From contig CAYMEX010000006.1 in NCBI GenBank assembly GCA_964389525.1, positions 62,001 to 126,000 on the forward strand: 64,000 nt of DNA, in the 5' to 3' direction. This document shows, in pieces, positions 36,856 to 44,763 of this stretch. Position 1 is the stretch's first letter, and every line of letters begins with the position of its first letter. The notes beneath the pieces are model-generated. The model had not been told where the DNA came from. It made no database searches and worked only from the letters and a program-made list of their open reading frames with translations. A program made the translations under genes and the position numbers. The stretch is from JAFLTL01 sp964389525. Its GTDB lineage: Bacteria > Bacteroidota > Bacteroidia > Bacteroidales > Muribaculaceae.

Positions 36856-36858
36856 CCC
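36842..36858. repeat. Left attachment site core (attL)
   Basis: TCCTGTTCTGGGCACCC, the 3' end of tRNA-Leu, is repeated exactly at 52713-52729. The bases just outside differ (G before the left copy, C before the right one). This fixes the ends of the integrated element. Confidence 0.88.
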
Positions 36859-36862
36859 TAAG

Positions 36863-36899
36863 AAATCGCAAGTAGTTAATTTTCAACTGCTTGCGATTT
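36863..36899 (+). terminator. Terminator after tRNA-Leu, inside the element
   Basis: Arms 36863-36877 and 36885-36899 (AAATCGCAAG...CTTGCGATTT) pair over 15 bases with one mismatch and are followed by T-rich DNA. The element supplies a new terminator to the tRNA it occupies. Confidence 0.7.
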
Positions 36900-36912
36900 T
36901 CGCTTTCAGTTC

Positions 36913-36934
36913 GTGTCAACGCGGTGTCAACCGA
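36913..36934. repeat. Arm-type repeat near attL
   Basis: Two direct copies of GTGTCAAC, 11 bases apart and followed by CGA, lie about 70 bases inside the left end. The same arrangement occurs near the right end (52545-52566). They are the likely arm sites bound by the N-terminal domain of the integrase. Confidence 0.55.
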
Positions 36935-37037
36935 CTCCGCCGCAACCCCTCGATTCAATCGAAATGGATGCTGTTGACGCCGACTGAATGAATCGAATTT
37001 GAACTCCTTAACATTTATTAATACAACCATTGGCAGT

Positions 37038-38726
37038 ATGAGACGTCAAATTCTCCTTGAGACAAGGCTATTCTTTAAGGATAAGATTGGAGAGACTTTT
37101 GAGGAATGCTTGAAAGGGATCAGTAAATCTACACTAATGAAAATATCTCAAACATTTTTGGCACACCACAACGTCAATATTGTAGATTACATAGGGAAAT
37201 TTATTAGCCATGAGAATTCAGATCTGGCCCAACAAGGATTGGATATTCTTAATATAAGGCGCGGGGATAATTTTAATATTGAGGACTATTTCGTTCTAAC
37301 CTCAACAGTCTCACTGAACTTTTATGAAAGAATCTTTAACCTTGCGACTCCTGAAACTGATGAAATCGCTCCTAAGGAGATTGAACATGGGGTTCTCAAG
37401 GCTTACCTGCTGCTTAACGATATTGAGGCCAATAAGGACGAACATATTCTCTCTACTTTGCCAGATAATATTAAGATGAAACCATCATGGCTGATGTTAA
37501 TTGCAATGCTTCGTTATCATGCAGTCATAAATGTTTCATTATTGAAGGAGTTTTATGCACAGTTTGTTAAAGCCCATACATTTCTGGATTTTTTACAAAA
37601 GCATCAACCATTATTATTCCGAGAGTTGCTTAGCGAATTCTCATGTAACACGATTGAAAAATATTTGATTAGATTTGTCAATTTTGTATTGCCAGCAATT
37701 GACTCTATTGTCAAGAAGCGAAAGACTGAAATAATCGTATCTCAAAATGAAGAGCATGAGGAGGTTATACATTTTGCCAATGCATTAAGCCATGTAGATA
37801 TTAACGAAGATATAGATTTTAAATCACTTAGGTCTGTACCAATGCACAAAATGGGAGATAACGTCTATATGCCTGTTATGCCTTTATTCCTTATTGAACA
37901 AGTATATAAAGGATTATATTTCAGATTGAGTAAAATAAACTCGAAACTTAAAATTGTTTCCAACTTAAAATCATATATAGGTACAGAGTTTACAGAAAAT
38001 GTGTTGTTTTACAACGCTATAAAAACTGTATTTAAGAATAATTACCTTCAACGAAGCGGGCTTGAAATGGAGCCTTTATCAGAAGGAAGAGGCAATCCAG
38101 ATTATTACATAAGAAACGGAAACAAAATTTATATTTTTGAACTGAAGGATGTGTTACTTAACTCCAAGGTTATATCGTCTCAGGATTATAATGTAATTGA
38201 GCCGGAATTAAGAGAGAAGTTCTATAAAAATTCTAAGGGCCATAATAAAGGAGTTACTCAATTAGCTCATAACTGTGACGATATATTATCCGGTTTAGTT
38301 AAATGGGATACTACTTATAAGCCACGCCGTGTAAAAATTTGGCCCATCATTGTGGTAACCGACAACATATTCTCAATACCGGGATTTAACCAAATACTCA
38401 ATAATTGGTTTCAGGAGTATTTAGATAAAGAAATAGGCGGTATAAATAAGAATCAAATCCAACCGCTGACGGTTATTTCTCTTGATACTCTGCTATATTT
38501 TCCCTCCAATAAAGTGAAAGAGATGGATAAACTATTATCTGGATATAGCAACCATCTATACCCCAAACAATTTATTGGTTCTAAGCCGTTAACAGAGAAA
38601 GAAGCTAGTATTAAATATCAAGAATCTATGAATCCATTTGATCTTGTATTGGCTAATCGAACCAAAGTAAATTGGGACAAATTAATCTCAGAAAAAATAT
38701 CCTCATTACGTCCGCCTGAGTTATGA
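37038..38726 (+). CDS. Unrecognised 562-residue protein with PD-(D/E)xK nuclease motif
   Basis: I do not recognise a named family. The N-terminal two thirds (1-340) are mostly helical, without signal or membrane segments. Near residues 352-372, GNPDYYIRNGNKIYIFELKD fits the PD-(D/E)xK core (PD, spacing, E-x-K), followed by a conserved-looking GVTQLAHNCDDIL helix. Codon use is very AT-rich compared with the host. The start is ATG 37038; an in-frame TTG at 36999 is unlikely. It stands alone between attL and a strong terminator, the usual place for cargo. A restriction-like or abortive-infection nuclease is the best guess, and it is inference. Confidence 0.75.
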   Translation: MRRQILLETRLFFKDKIGETFEECLKGISKSTLMKISQTFLAHHNVNIVDYIGKFISHENSDLAQQGLDILNIRRGDNFNIEDYFVLTSTVSLNFYERIFNLATPETDEIAPKEIEHGVLKAYLLLNDIEANKDEHILSTLPDNIKMKPSWLMLIAMLRYHAVINVSLLKEFYAQFVKAHTFLDFLQKHQPLLFRELLSEFSCNTIEKYLIRFVNFVLPAIDSIVKKRKTEIIVSQNEEHEEVIHFANALSHVDINEDIDFKSLRSVPMHKMGDNVYMPVMPLFLIEQVYKGLYFRLSKINSKLKIVSNLKSYIGTEFTENVLFYNAIKTVFKNNYLQRSGLEMEPLSEGRGNPDYYIRNGNKIYIFELKDVLLNSKVISSQDYNVIEPELREKFYKNSKGHNKGVTQLAHNCDDILSGLVKWDTTYKPRRVKIWPIIVVTDNIFSIPGFNQILNNWFQEYLDKEIGGINKNQIQPLTVISLDTLLYFPSNKVKEMDKLLSGYSNHLYPKQFIGSKPLTEKEASIKYQESMNPFDLVLANRTKVNWDKLISEKISSLRPPEL

Positions 38727-38738
38727 GTCATTCATCTA

Positions 38739-38791
38739 AGGAATCCCAACTCCTTATGTTATTAGCATAAAGAGTTGGGATTCCTTGTTTT
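38739..38791 (+). terminator. Strong intrinsic terminator of the PD-(D/E)xK gene
   Basis: AAGGAATCCCAACTC (38739-38753) pairs perfectly with GAGTTGGGATTCCTT (38772-38786), followed by GTTTT, 13 bases after the stop codon. Confidence 0.8.
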
Positions 38792-38870
38792 AATCAGTTT
38801 TTAGGAGCTATAAGCCATCAAATGCTCTATCAAAGTTTTAATAATATGTATGTAATTGATCAGATGGGAA

Positions 38871-38912
38871 GTAACGCAAAGTAGCGCAATCGTTACGCAG
38901 AGTAACGCAAAA
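38871..38912. repeat. Iteron-like short repeats
   Basis: Four ten-base units related to GTAACGCAAA lie back to back: GTAACGCAAA, GTAGCGCAAT, CGTTACGCAG and, one base on, GTAACGCAAA. Spacing of about one helical turn suggests a protein-binding array, perhaps for the replication ATPase or a regulator. Confidence 0.5.
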
Positions 38913-38969
38913 TATAGACAGCGCAAATCATTTCTCCCATAAGGCATGTTTCAAAGATAAAAGCGATAT

Positions 38970-39261
38970 ATGAGTGTCAGATGCGATGACGCCATAAGCG
39001 CCCTGGCAGAGCAACGATGAAAGTATTGTTGAGCAATATTGGGAAACTTTATGGAGATGTCGGGAAGAAGCTGACGAATTAAAATCTTTCCGCTTCGAAG
39101 ACTTGTTTCAATGTCAAGAGATGACACCGAAGGTGGCAATCGCCGGAAATCAGTCGGCAATCGTCGGCACTATGGAAAATGCCATAATCCTTGACAGATG
39201 CGGATGCGTTATGTTATCATACGATGCGTATTCAACATCAATACAAAATGCACGGACATAA
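38970..39261 (+). pseudogene. Possible decayed small gene
   Basis: An ATG at 38970 opens 16 codons (MSVRCDDAISALAEQR), then a stop. A different frame (38998-39261) continues for 87 codons without its own start and includes a protein-like segment, VEQYWETLWRCREEADELKSF. A single frame change would join them into about 95 residues. No family is recognised. Confidence 0.25.
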
Positions 39262-39723
39262 CCGTGATATGTTTGGAAAAGCTCATATCGCAAATTCCAA
39301 CATCCTTTTCATGTCGAAATTCGCTTTCCAGATATGAATATTCAAGTCGGGAGCGTTGAAAAGCTCCAGCGCAATTACAGACCTTGTGACAGGTATAGTC
39401 GCCGCTCGTTGTTTGGGTAAAATGGATTCGCCGCGGATAATCCTTCCCGACAATATGGTGAGATTCGGTTCCTTATCAATGCTTGAGGCGCAGGGAACGC
39501 CAAAGAGCCACCGGAACCATTATGGGGAATGTCCCCGCCCTATCCCAAACACTTCCGATAACCAGCAGTTAGCCGATTGCAATACAATCCGGTACGGCCA
39601 ACGCTATGTTTTTTCGGAAACATTTATTGAAGCCGCGTCCCATTGTGACGCAAAGAGCCACGGCGACCAAATCCGCCATCGCCGTATGCTCTTGAATCAT
39701 TCCGGCGGAACCCTTTTTCATCT

Positions 39724-40035
39724 ATGAATGACATATTATCACTCATCGGAAGCGGTGTCACCGGCCTCACTCTCAATATTAAAGGTGAAGACCTTTTGAC
39801 ATTCGCAGACAGCCTCATAGCGAAAGCCAAAGAACAATTACTCCCTGTAATGGTCAGTGCAGCTCAGGAGCAGCTTTTATCAAAGAAAGAGGTCCTTGAG
39901 AAATTCAACGTATGCCCGACAACATTGTGGAACTGGTCACGAAGCGGCTATCTTATTCCTGTGAAAATCGGAAGAAAGGTAAGCTACCGTCAGGCAGACA
40001 TCGAGCGTCTAATCATCGAGCGCGGAGCAAAATGA
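39724..40035 (+). CDS. Excisionase-like helix-turn-helix protein
   Basis: The 103-residue protein ends in a MerR/Xis-type winged helix: LLSKKEVLEKFNVCPTTLWNWSRSGYLIPVKIGRKVSYRQADIERLI. This is the form found in many Bacteroides mobile elements. The N-terminal 50 residues are helical. It precedes the RepA-like gene with an ATGA overlap. In such elements the protein acts as a recombination directionality factor or a regulator of the replication-mobilization genes; which of these applies here is not visible. Confidence 0.8.
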   Translation: MNDILSLIGSGVTGLTLNIKGEDLLTFADSLIAKAKEQLLPVMVSAAQEQLLSKKEVLEKFNVCPTTLWNWSRSGYLIPVKIGRKVSYRQADIERLIIERGAK

Positions 40036-41066
40036 GAGATGTTAAAGGATTGGACGCACTCTGGCAGTCATATCAGCTCAGAGTTACGGACGAGATTGTC
40101 AGAAGCCCGGAAGTTCTCTTTTGCAACGGTTCCGCAATCGGCACACTCGGCAACTTCTCGGCATCGACCGGAAAGGCGAAAAGCAAAAAGACATTCAACG
40201 TGAGTGCCATTCTCGCGGCGGCGTTGACCAACGGGGAGGTGTTGCGTTACATCGCCGAGTTTCCCGACGACAAGCGCACTATCCTCTACTTCGACACCGA
40301 GCAAAGTCCGCACCACTGCCAGCGGGTGATGAAACGTGCGTTGCGCCTTGCGGGACTTCCGGTTGACAGGCATCCCGAAAATCTGATCTTCGCCCAGCTC
40401 CGCGCCATTACGCCCGACCTTCGCCTTGAACTTATCGACAATGCTATCGCAAACACACCCAATGTCGGACTGGTCATAATAGACGGAGTACGCGACCTGA
40501 TGTTCGACATCAACAACGCCATTGAATCGTCAAGGCTTATCGGCAAACTGATGGAATGGACGGACAAGTATCAGATACACATACACACGGTTCTGCACCT
40601 CAACAAGAGCGATGATAATGTACGCGGTCATGTAGGCACCGAACTCAACAACAAGGCGGAGACCGTTCTGCAAGTCTGCAAAAGCACTACGGACAGTGAA
40701 GTTACCGAGGTGTCGGCATCCTGCATCCGCTCAATGGATTTTCCGCCGTTTGCTTTCATCGTCAACGAAGCGGGACTGCCAGAGATTGCCGCCGATTACA
40801 CCTTTGCCGGGAAAACAAAAGTTCAGACCTTCTCATACTCGGAGCTTACACCCGAACAGCACCGTCAGGCTCTTGAAAAGGCATTTGCCAACGGCGCGAT
40901 AAAGGGCTGTCAGAACTGCGAGGACAGCATCAAGAGAGCCTATGCCGCCTGCGGGTTTCCATACGGCGACGGCAAAGTGACGAAACTGAAATCATTTCTG
41001 ATGAACAAACGGATGGTAGTCCGGGAAAACGGCACATACTCATACAACCCCGATTTTTATTACTGA
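40032..41066 (+). CDS. RepA-like AAA ATPase of a mobile element
   Basis: The protein of 344 residues has a RecA-like fold as in plasmid RepA helicases. ASTGKAKSKKTFNVSAIL is a Walker A variant (TGKAKSKKT), TILYFDTEQSPHHCQRVMKRAL a RepA-type block, VGLVIIDGVRDLMFD Walker B, and HTVLHLNKSDDNVRGHVGTELNNKAET the C-terminal ATPase motif. A winged-helix-like tail follows. The start is ATG 40032, coupled to the HTH gene; a longer frame from 39912 overlaps that gene and is not used. It probably helps replicate the excised circle together with the primase encoded next. Confidence 0.85.
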   Translation: MRDVKGLDALWQSYQLRVTDEIVRSPEVLFCNGSAIGTLGNFSASTGKAKSKKTFNVSAILAAALTNGEVLRYIAEFPDDKRTILYFDTEQSPHHCQRVMKRALRLAGLPVDRHPENLIFAQLRAITPDLRLELIDNAIANTPNVGLVIIDGVRDLMFDINNAIESSRLIGKLMEWTDKYQIHIHTVLHLNKSDDNVRGHVGTELNNKAETVLQVCKSTTDSEVTEVSASCIRSMDFPPFAFIVNEAGLPEIAADYTFAGKTKVQTFSYSELTPEQHRQALEKAFANGAIKGCQNCEDSIKRAYAACGFPYGDGKVTKLKSFLMNKRMVVRENGTYSYNPDFYY

Positions 41067-41070
41067 TTTA

Positions 41071-41116
41071 AGTTCGGTTCAGTACGGGGTGTATATATGT
41101 AAGCTGAACCTGAACC
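41071..41116. repeat. TTCAG palindrome centred on TATATAT
   Basis: GTTCGGTTCAGTAC (41073-41086) and the inverted GTAAGCTGAACCTGAAC (41099-41115) flank a TATATAT core. The same half-site and core recur at 51052-51096. The pair lies between the RepA-like gene and the primase gene and may bind one element protein. Confidence 0.5.
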
Positions 41117-41140
41117 AAATCCCCAACACATATTTTCGAT

Positions 41141-42028
41141 ATGCTCAAAGAGATTAAATCAATCCCTTTAGCCGCCTTCTTGTCTCGTCTCGGACATGAG
41201 CCGGCGGCGAGAAAAGGAACGAGGCTCTGGTATAAGTCGCCGTTGCGACAGGAACAGACACCATCGTTCAAGGTCGAGACAATGCTCAACTGCTGGTATG
41301 ACTTCGGTCTTGGCAGAGGTGGTAACATCATCGACTTGGCAACCGAGTTGTATCAGTCAACAAACCTGCGCTATCTCATGCGTTGCATCGCCAACAGCTA
41401 TCCTGTGCCATCGGTGCAGACAGTCGCTTCCTCTTATCCCCAGCGACACTCTGCACCGAATGTGGAACGGTTTGCGGTCGTGCCTCTGGAACACCGCGCA
41501 CTTGTCGCATACCTCCAAGAGCGTGGTATTCCGGCACACATCGCAAAGGCGAATTGCAAGGAGGCTCATTACAGCGTCAGCGGTAAACCATATTTTGCCG
41601 TGGCATTTGAGAATGTAAGCGGAGGCTGGGAACTGCGCAACAGGTATTTCAAAGGTTGCAGGGGCCGCAAGGACATCTCATATCTGCCGTGGTCGAGAGA
41701 TGGACCGTCAACAGAGTGTGCCGTGTTCGAGGGATTTATTGATTATCTCTCTGCCCTCGCACTCGGCATCATCAGGGGAGCCGACGCAATCATCCTCAAC
41801 TCGGTTGTCAATGTCAACAAGGCTGTGCCTTATCTCAAAGGCTACACCGCCATCAACTGCTATCTTGACAACGACAATGCCGGAGAAACAGCACTCGCCG
41901 AGTTGACAGCCATATATGGCTCTGCTGTGATTGACCGCTCCACTCTCTACTCAGAGTTCAACGACTTGAATGATGTTCTTGTCAACCAAAGTTTCACCCA
42001 AAACACACTTCCCAATGAAAACAAATAA
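41141..42028 (+). CDS. TOPRIM primase of Bacteroides mobile elements
   Basis: The 295-residue protein has a CHC2-like N-terminal part (LWYKSPLRQEQTPSFKVETMLNCWYDFGLGRGGNIIDLA) that has lost most zinc-binding cysteines. A TOPRIM domain from about 195 shows AVFEGFIDYLSAL (catalytic Glu) and INCYLDNDNAGETAL (DxD site). Such proteins are found beside mobilization genes in Bacteroidota elements and are thought to prime the transferred or excised strand. Its last codons overlap the DUF3408 start. Confidence 0.88.
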   Translation: MLKEIKSIPLAAFLSRLGHEPAARKGTRLWYKSPLRQEQTPSFKVETMLNCWYDFGLGRGGNIIDLATELYQSTNLRYLMRCIANSYPVPSVQTVASSYPQRHSAPNVERFAVVPLEHRALVAYLQERGIPAHIAKANCKEAHYSVSGKPYFAVAFENVSGGWELRNRYFKGCRGRKDISYLPWSRDGPSTECAVFEGFIDYLSALALGIIRGADAIILNSVVNVNKAVPYLKGYTAINCYLDNDNAGETALAELTAIYGSAVIDRSTLYSEFNDLNDVLVNQSFTQNTLPNENK

Positions 42029-42503
42029 ACCCACCGCATCCAAGTCAACCGAGTTGACCGATGCAACCAACCCCAAAGTATCAACTCTTAATCCCGATTT
42101 TATTATGAAATCAGATAACTCTATCAACTCCACTTCCGCAGTTAACAGTGACAACACTGTTAACTGCACTACTCCTACCAACGCTGATAATCTGTTTGAC
42201 AACGAACAGACAGCAACTGAGATAACATCCATACCCGCCACAACTGAGCCGCCGAAGCAACAGCGTATCGGCAAGCAACAGCGCAAATCAGACTTCGCCG
42301 AGTTCAAGGCTACATTCCTTGCTCCTGCCAAACTGGTGAACCGCCATGCCCTGAATATCGAGGCCGACCTTTGGGACCAGCTTGAGCGCGTTTCAAGAAT
42401 CCTCGGCGACCGTGGCACTACCGTCAGCAGCTATGCCAACGCCATCCTCGCCGAGCATCTGAAACAGTATATCGACGACATCGAAATCTGGCGCAAACTC
42501 TGA
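42015..42503 (+). CDS. DUF3408 family protein
   Basis: The 162-residue protein starts at ATG 42015, inside the end of the primase gene. The first 75 residues are a polar Ser/Thr/Asn-rich region. The C-terminal 60 residues (LVNRHALNIEADLWDQLERVSRILGDRGTTVSSYANAILAEHLKQY) match the DUF3408 pattern, a ribbon-helix-helix-like segment common in Bacteroides conjugative and mobilizable elements. A DNA-binding role in transfer is likely but not proven. Confidence 0.8.
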   Translation: MKTNKPTASKSTELTDATNPKVSTLNPDFIMKSDNSINSTSAVNSDNTVNCTTPTNADNLFDNEQTATEITSIPATTEPPKQQRIGKQQRKSDFAEFKATFLAPAKLVNRHALNIEADLWDQLERVSRILGDRGTTVSSYANAILAEHLKQYIDDIEIWRKL

Positions 42504-42594
42504 ATGTCTGATTGCAGAGACGCAAAAATAATCTATAATGGCCATTAAAAAACAGGCTTTAATTTAGTGCAGCATGAAATTATCGTCAGTGTAC

Positions 42595-42658
42595 GGTAGA
42601 GGTTGGAGCGAGTTTATGTTTTCGTATTATAAGTAATCCGCAAACGACTCGCTCTACC
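42595..42658. other. Candidate origin of transfer (oriT)
   Basis: GGTAGAG (42596-42602) and GGAGCGAGT (42605-42613) face the inverted ACTCGCTCTACC (42647-42658) across a 33-base AT-rich loop. The structure lies immediately upstream of the MobC-like and relaxase genes, the usual place of oriT in small mobilizable elements. No known nick consensus could be checked. Confidence 0.45.
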
Positions 42659-42695
42659 GCTCCCGATGGTCACAAACTTCAAAAATACAGAAACG

Positions 42696-43091
42696 ATGAA
42701 AAGATATAACCGTAACCCACTCAAAGGACGTCCACAATTACCCGCTGACGAACGAAAATCTATCGTTGTACCGGTGAAATACTCTCCCGACAAATACATG
42801 GTAATGATAGACAAGGCCAATATTGCTGGGCTTAATCGATCAGAGTATATTCGGCAGTCATCCTTGAACTGCAAGATAATCGAGCGGCTCAAACCGAAAG
42901 ATGTAAAAGCTATTCGAGACCTTCAGGGCATCGCCGAAAACGTCAATAGAATTGCCAAATTTTGTTCGTCCATCTTGAACAGAGGCTCAACCAATCAGAA
43001 TCTTGTTCAGATTTTTCGTGACATGATTGAATGTAAAGAATTTATTTTGTCACTAATAAAAATCTATCGCAACACTCCCGACGGCGTATGA
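42696..43091 (+). CDS. mobC: MobC-like relaxosome accessory protein
   Basis: A protein of 131 residues with a ribbon-helix-helix N-terminus (KSIVVPVKYSPDKYMVMIDKANIAGLNRSEYIRQSSL). A helical MobC-type C-terminus follows (DLQGIAENVNRIAKFC). Members bind oriT and help the relaxase nick it. ATG 42666 is an in-frame alternative that adds ten residues. The stop overlaps the relaxase start (ATGA), and the candidate oriT is just upstream. Confidence 0.85.
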   Translation: MKRYNRNPLKGRPQLPADERKSIVVPVKYSPDKYMVMIDKANIAGLNRSEYIRQSSLNCKIIERLKPKDVKAIRDLQGIAENVNRIAKFCSSILNRGSTNQNLVQIFRDMIECKEFILSLIKIYRNTPDGV

Positions 43092-44284
43092 TTGGCAAGA
43101 TAAGAAAAGGCGGGAGCGCCGGCGGTTGCATTGATTATGTCACCCGAAAGAAGAAGGACAAACCAGACGGTTCACCGTGTGATGAATGGCGACTTATTGA
43201 CTACAAAGATGTTTCGACATTGGGAGGCAGAGCGGGAATAATCGCATCTTTCGAGGATAATATATCCATGAACCCGAATGTAAAGAATCTGATAGGACAT
43301 ATATCGCTTAACTTCCATCCCTTAGATATGGACAAGGTCAACGATGAAATTATGGTGGAGATTGCTGCGAAGTATATGGAGAAAATGGGTATCATCGACA
43401 CTCCTTATATATTGGTCAGGCATCTCGATAAGGATTATCCGCATTGTCATCTCGTGTATAGTCGTATAAACAATTCTGGGAAAATCATATCCGACAGCCA
43501 CGACTATGACCGTAATCAAGAGGCTTGCTTTGACCTTACGAAAGAATATGGGCTTCATATTTCCGAAGGCAAACAACACACAAACGTGAGTAAACTTCGT
43601 GGAGTAGAGAAAATCAGATATGAGATTTTCAATGCTGTCAATGAGGCATGGGAAGACAAAAATATCCACACTTTCGACAAATTCGAGTCCCGACTTAGAG
43701 TCACAGGAGTTAAAATTGAGTATAAATACAGGCGTGGCACCAATGAGGTGCAGGGTCTGTGGTACACCCGAAAGGGAAAACGTTTCCCGGCATCGAAGAT
43801 TGACAGGCGATTCAGTTACGTCAATATTCTTAAGCATCTGTCAAAGAACCGTCCATTGCATCCCGATTCAAAATGGATGTATGCCGACGGCTCTATTGTG
43901 CCATTCTTCAATTTCCGAGGAGTGAAATTTTCGGAGCAACAAATTAACGACTACGTTGACGGCAAGGCAATTCGTGTCGATGGATGTTCTGGTTCACATT
44001 CGACTGTGTTTATAAAATTCAGGCCAGAACGCAAGGTGCCAGAAATATATTCCTCAAATCCTGATGCGCCCAAGCAGACCTCAACATCTTCTTTTGCCCC
44101 GCCATTCAGTTATGCTGAGCTGTCACCCATTCTTGATGACGGAACTTGCTCGGTATCCGGAGGCGATGCCGAATCATTCCCAGAGTTCAAGGCAAGACAT
44201 CCAGAACTCACACCCAAGCAAGCCCTCGATGCATGGCGAGCCAAACGCCGAGGCAAACACCTCAACGGAGGCTTCCACATGTAA
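43088..44284 (+). CDS. Relaxase / mobilization nuclease (MobP type)
   Basis: The 398-residue protein begins MIGKIRKGGSAGGCIDYVT, as in Bacteroides BmgA-type relaxases. The metal-binding motif HLDKDYPHCHLVYSRI (H-x-D...H-x-H, about residues 112-127) marks the relaxase family PF03432. The catalytic tyrosine is probably Tyr17 in CIDYVT. The C-terminal 100 residues are a low-complexity, Pro/Ser-rich tail ending in a basic helix. It nicks oriT and leads the strand into a helper conjugation machine. A terminator follows the stop. Confidence 0.9.
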   Translation: MIGKIRKGGSAGGCIDYVTRKKKDKPDGSPCDEWRLIDYKDVSTLGGRAGIIASFEDNISMNPNVKNLIGHISLNFHPLDMDKVNDEIMVEIAAKYMEKMGIIDTPYILVRHLDKDYPHCHLVYSRINNSGKIISDSHDYDRNQEACFDLTKEYGLHISEGKQHTNVSKLRGVEKIRYEIFNAVNEAWEDKNIHTFDKFESRLRVTGVKIEYKYRRGTNEVQGLWYTRKGKRFPASKIDRRFSYVNILKHLSKNRPLHPDSKWMYADGSIVPFFNFRGVKFSEQQINDYVDGKAIRVDGCSGSHSTVFIKFRPERKVPEIYSSNPDAPKQTSTSSFAPPFSYAELSPILDDGTCSVSGGDAESFPEFKARHPELTPKQALDAWRAKRRGKHLNGGFHM

Positions 44285-44299
44285 CGACAATCCCAATCC

Positions 44300-44340
44300 A
44301 ATGCCACCGACGACTCACGCAGTTGCCGGTGGCATTTTTT
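44300..44340 (+). terminator. Terminator of the mobilization operon
   Basis: AATGCCACCG (44300-44309) pairs perfectly with CGGTGGCATT (44327-44336), followed by a run of T to 44340. Confidence 0.8.
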
Positions 44341-44389
44341 ATGCTATCAAACCGCTCCTTAATCCTTATCGGTATTGTTATATTTTGTC

Positions 44390-44406
44390 TTGACAATTTT
44401 TGTCAA
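44390..44406. promoter_or_regulatory. Candidate controller operator upstream of the R-M genes
   Basis: TTGACAA-TTT-TTGTCAA is a perfect 7-base palindrome lying four bases before the -33 box of the R-M promoter. XRE-type controller proteins of restriction systems commonly bind such sites to activate or repress their own operon. Confidence 0.45.
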
Positions 44407-44410
44407 TTTG

Positions 44411-44442
44411 TTTGGTAGTCTCGATTTGTTTAGCTAACTTTG
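44411..44442 (+). promoter_or_regulatory. Promoter of the restriction-modification operon
   Basis: TTTG (44411-44414) and TAACTTTG (44435-44442) are separated by 20 bases, matching the Bacteroidota consensus. The -7 box ends 19 bases before the controller start codon, so the leader is very short. Confidence 0.75.
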
Positions 44443-44461
44443 CACATAAAATTATAAGACC

Positions 44462-44761
44462 ATGCTTTTGAAAGATAAGTTGAAATCACTGAGAGAAGAG
44501 CATAATCTTCTTCAAAGACAGGTTGCATCTGCAATAGGGATTGATAATGCCATATATTGTAAAATTGAAAATGGCGAACGAATTGCCCGAGTGGAGCATG
44601 TCAAGGCTCTAGCCGTATTTTATGGCATAGATTTCGATTATTTGAAAAAATTATGGTTAGCCGGCAAGGTATATGATTTGTTATCTCAGGATGAAGAGCC
44701 AAATGAGGTCTTGAGTATAGTATCCGAGAGTCTAACAGAATATGGTTCTAAAACTGAATAA
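44462..44761 (+). CDS. XRE-family controller protein of the R-M system
   Basis: The 99-residue protein carries a Cro/CI helix-turn-helix (LKSLREEHNLLQRQVASAIGIDNAIYCKIENGERIARVEHVKALAVFYGI, about residues 7-57) and a short helical tail. It ends two bases before the endonuclease-methylase gene. This size and position fit controller proteins that delay endonuclease expression after entry to a new host. The palindrome at 44390-44406 is a likely binding site; this is inference. Confidence 0.85.
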   Translation: MLLKDKLKSLREEHNLLQRQVASAIGIDNAIYCKIENGERIARVEHVKALAVFYGIDFDYLKKLWLAGKVYDLLSQDEEPNEVLSIVSESLTEYGSKTE

Positions 44762-44763
44762 CC

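Larger units (their letters stand above)
38792..39723. other. Non-coding stretch between cargo and mobility genes
   Basis: About 930 bases without a gene I can support. It contains a cluster of short repeats (38871-38912), a possible decayed reading frame (38970-39261) and an unconvincing plus-strand frame before the HTH gene. GC rises through the stretch, which may mark the junction of an AT-rich cargo insertion with the element's older backbone. Confidence 0.6.

Noticed and set aside
36999..37037. A TTG start for the PD-(D/E)xK protein
   Set aside because: The ATG at 37038 follows closely and the extra 13 residues look like untranslated leader.
39356..39727. A 123-codon plus-strand open frame before the HTH gene
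   Set aside because: Composition is not protein-like, no family is recognised, and it overlaps the HTH gene start. Treated as non-coding.
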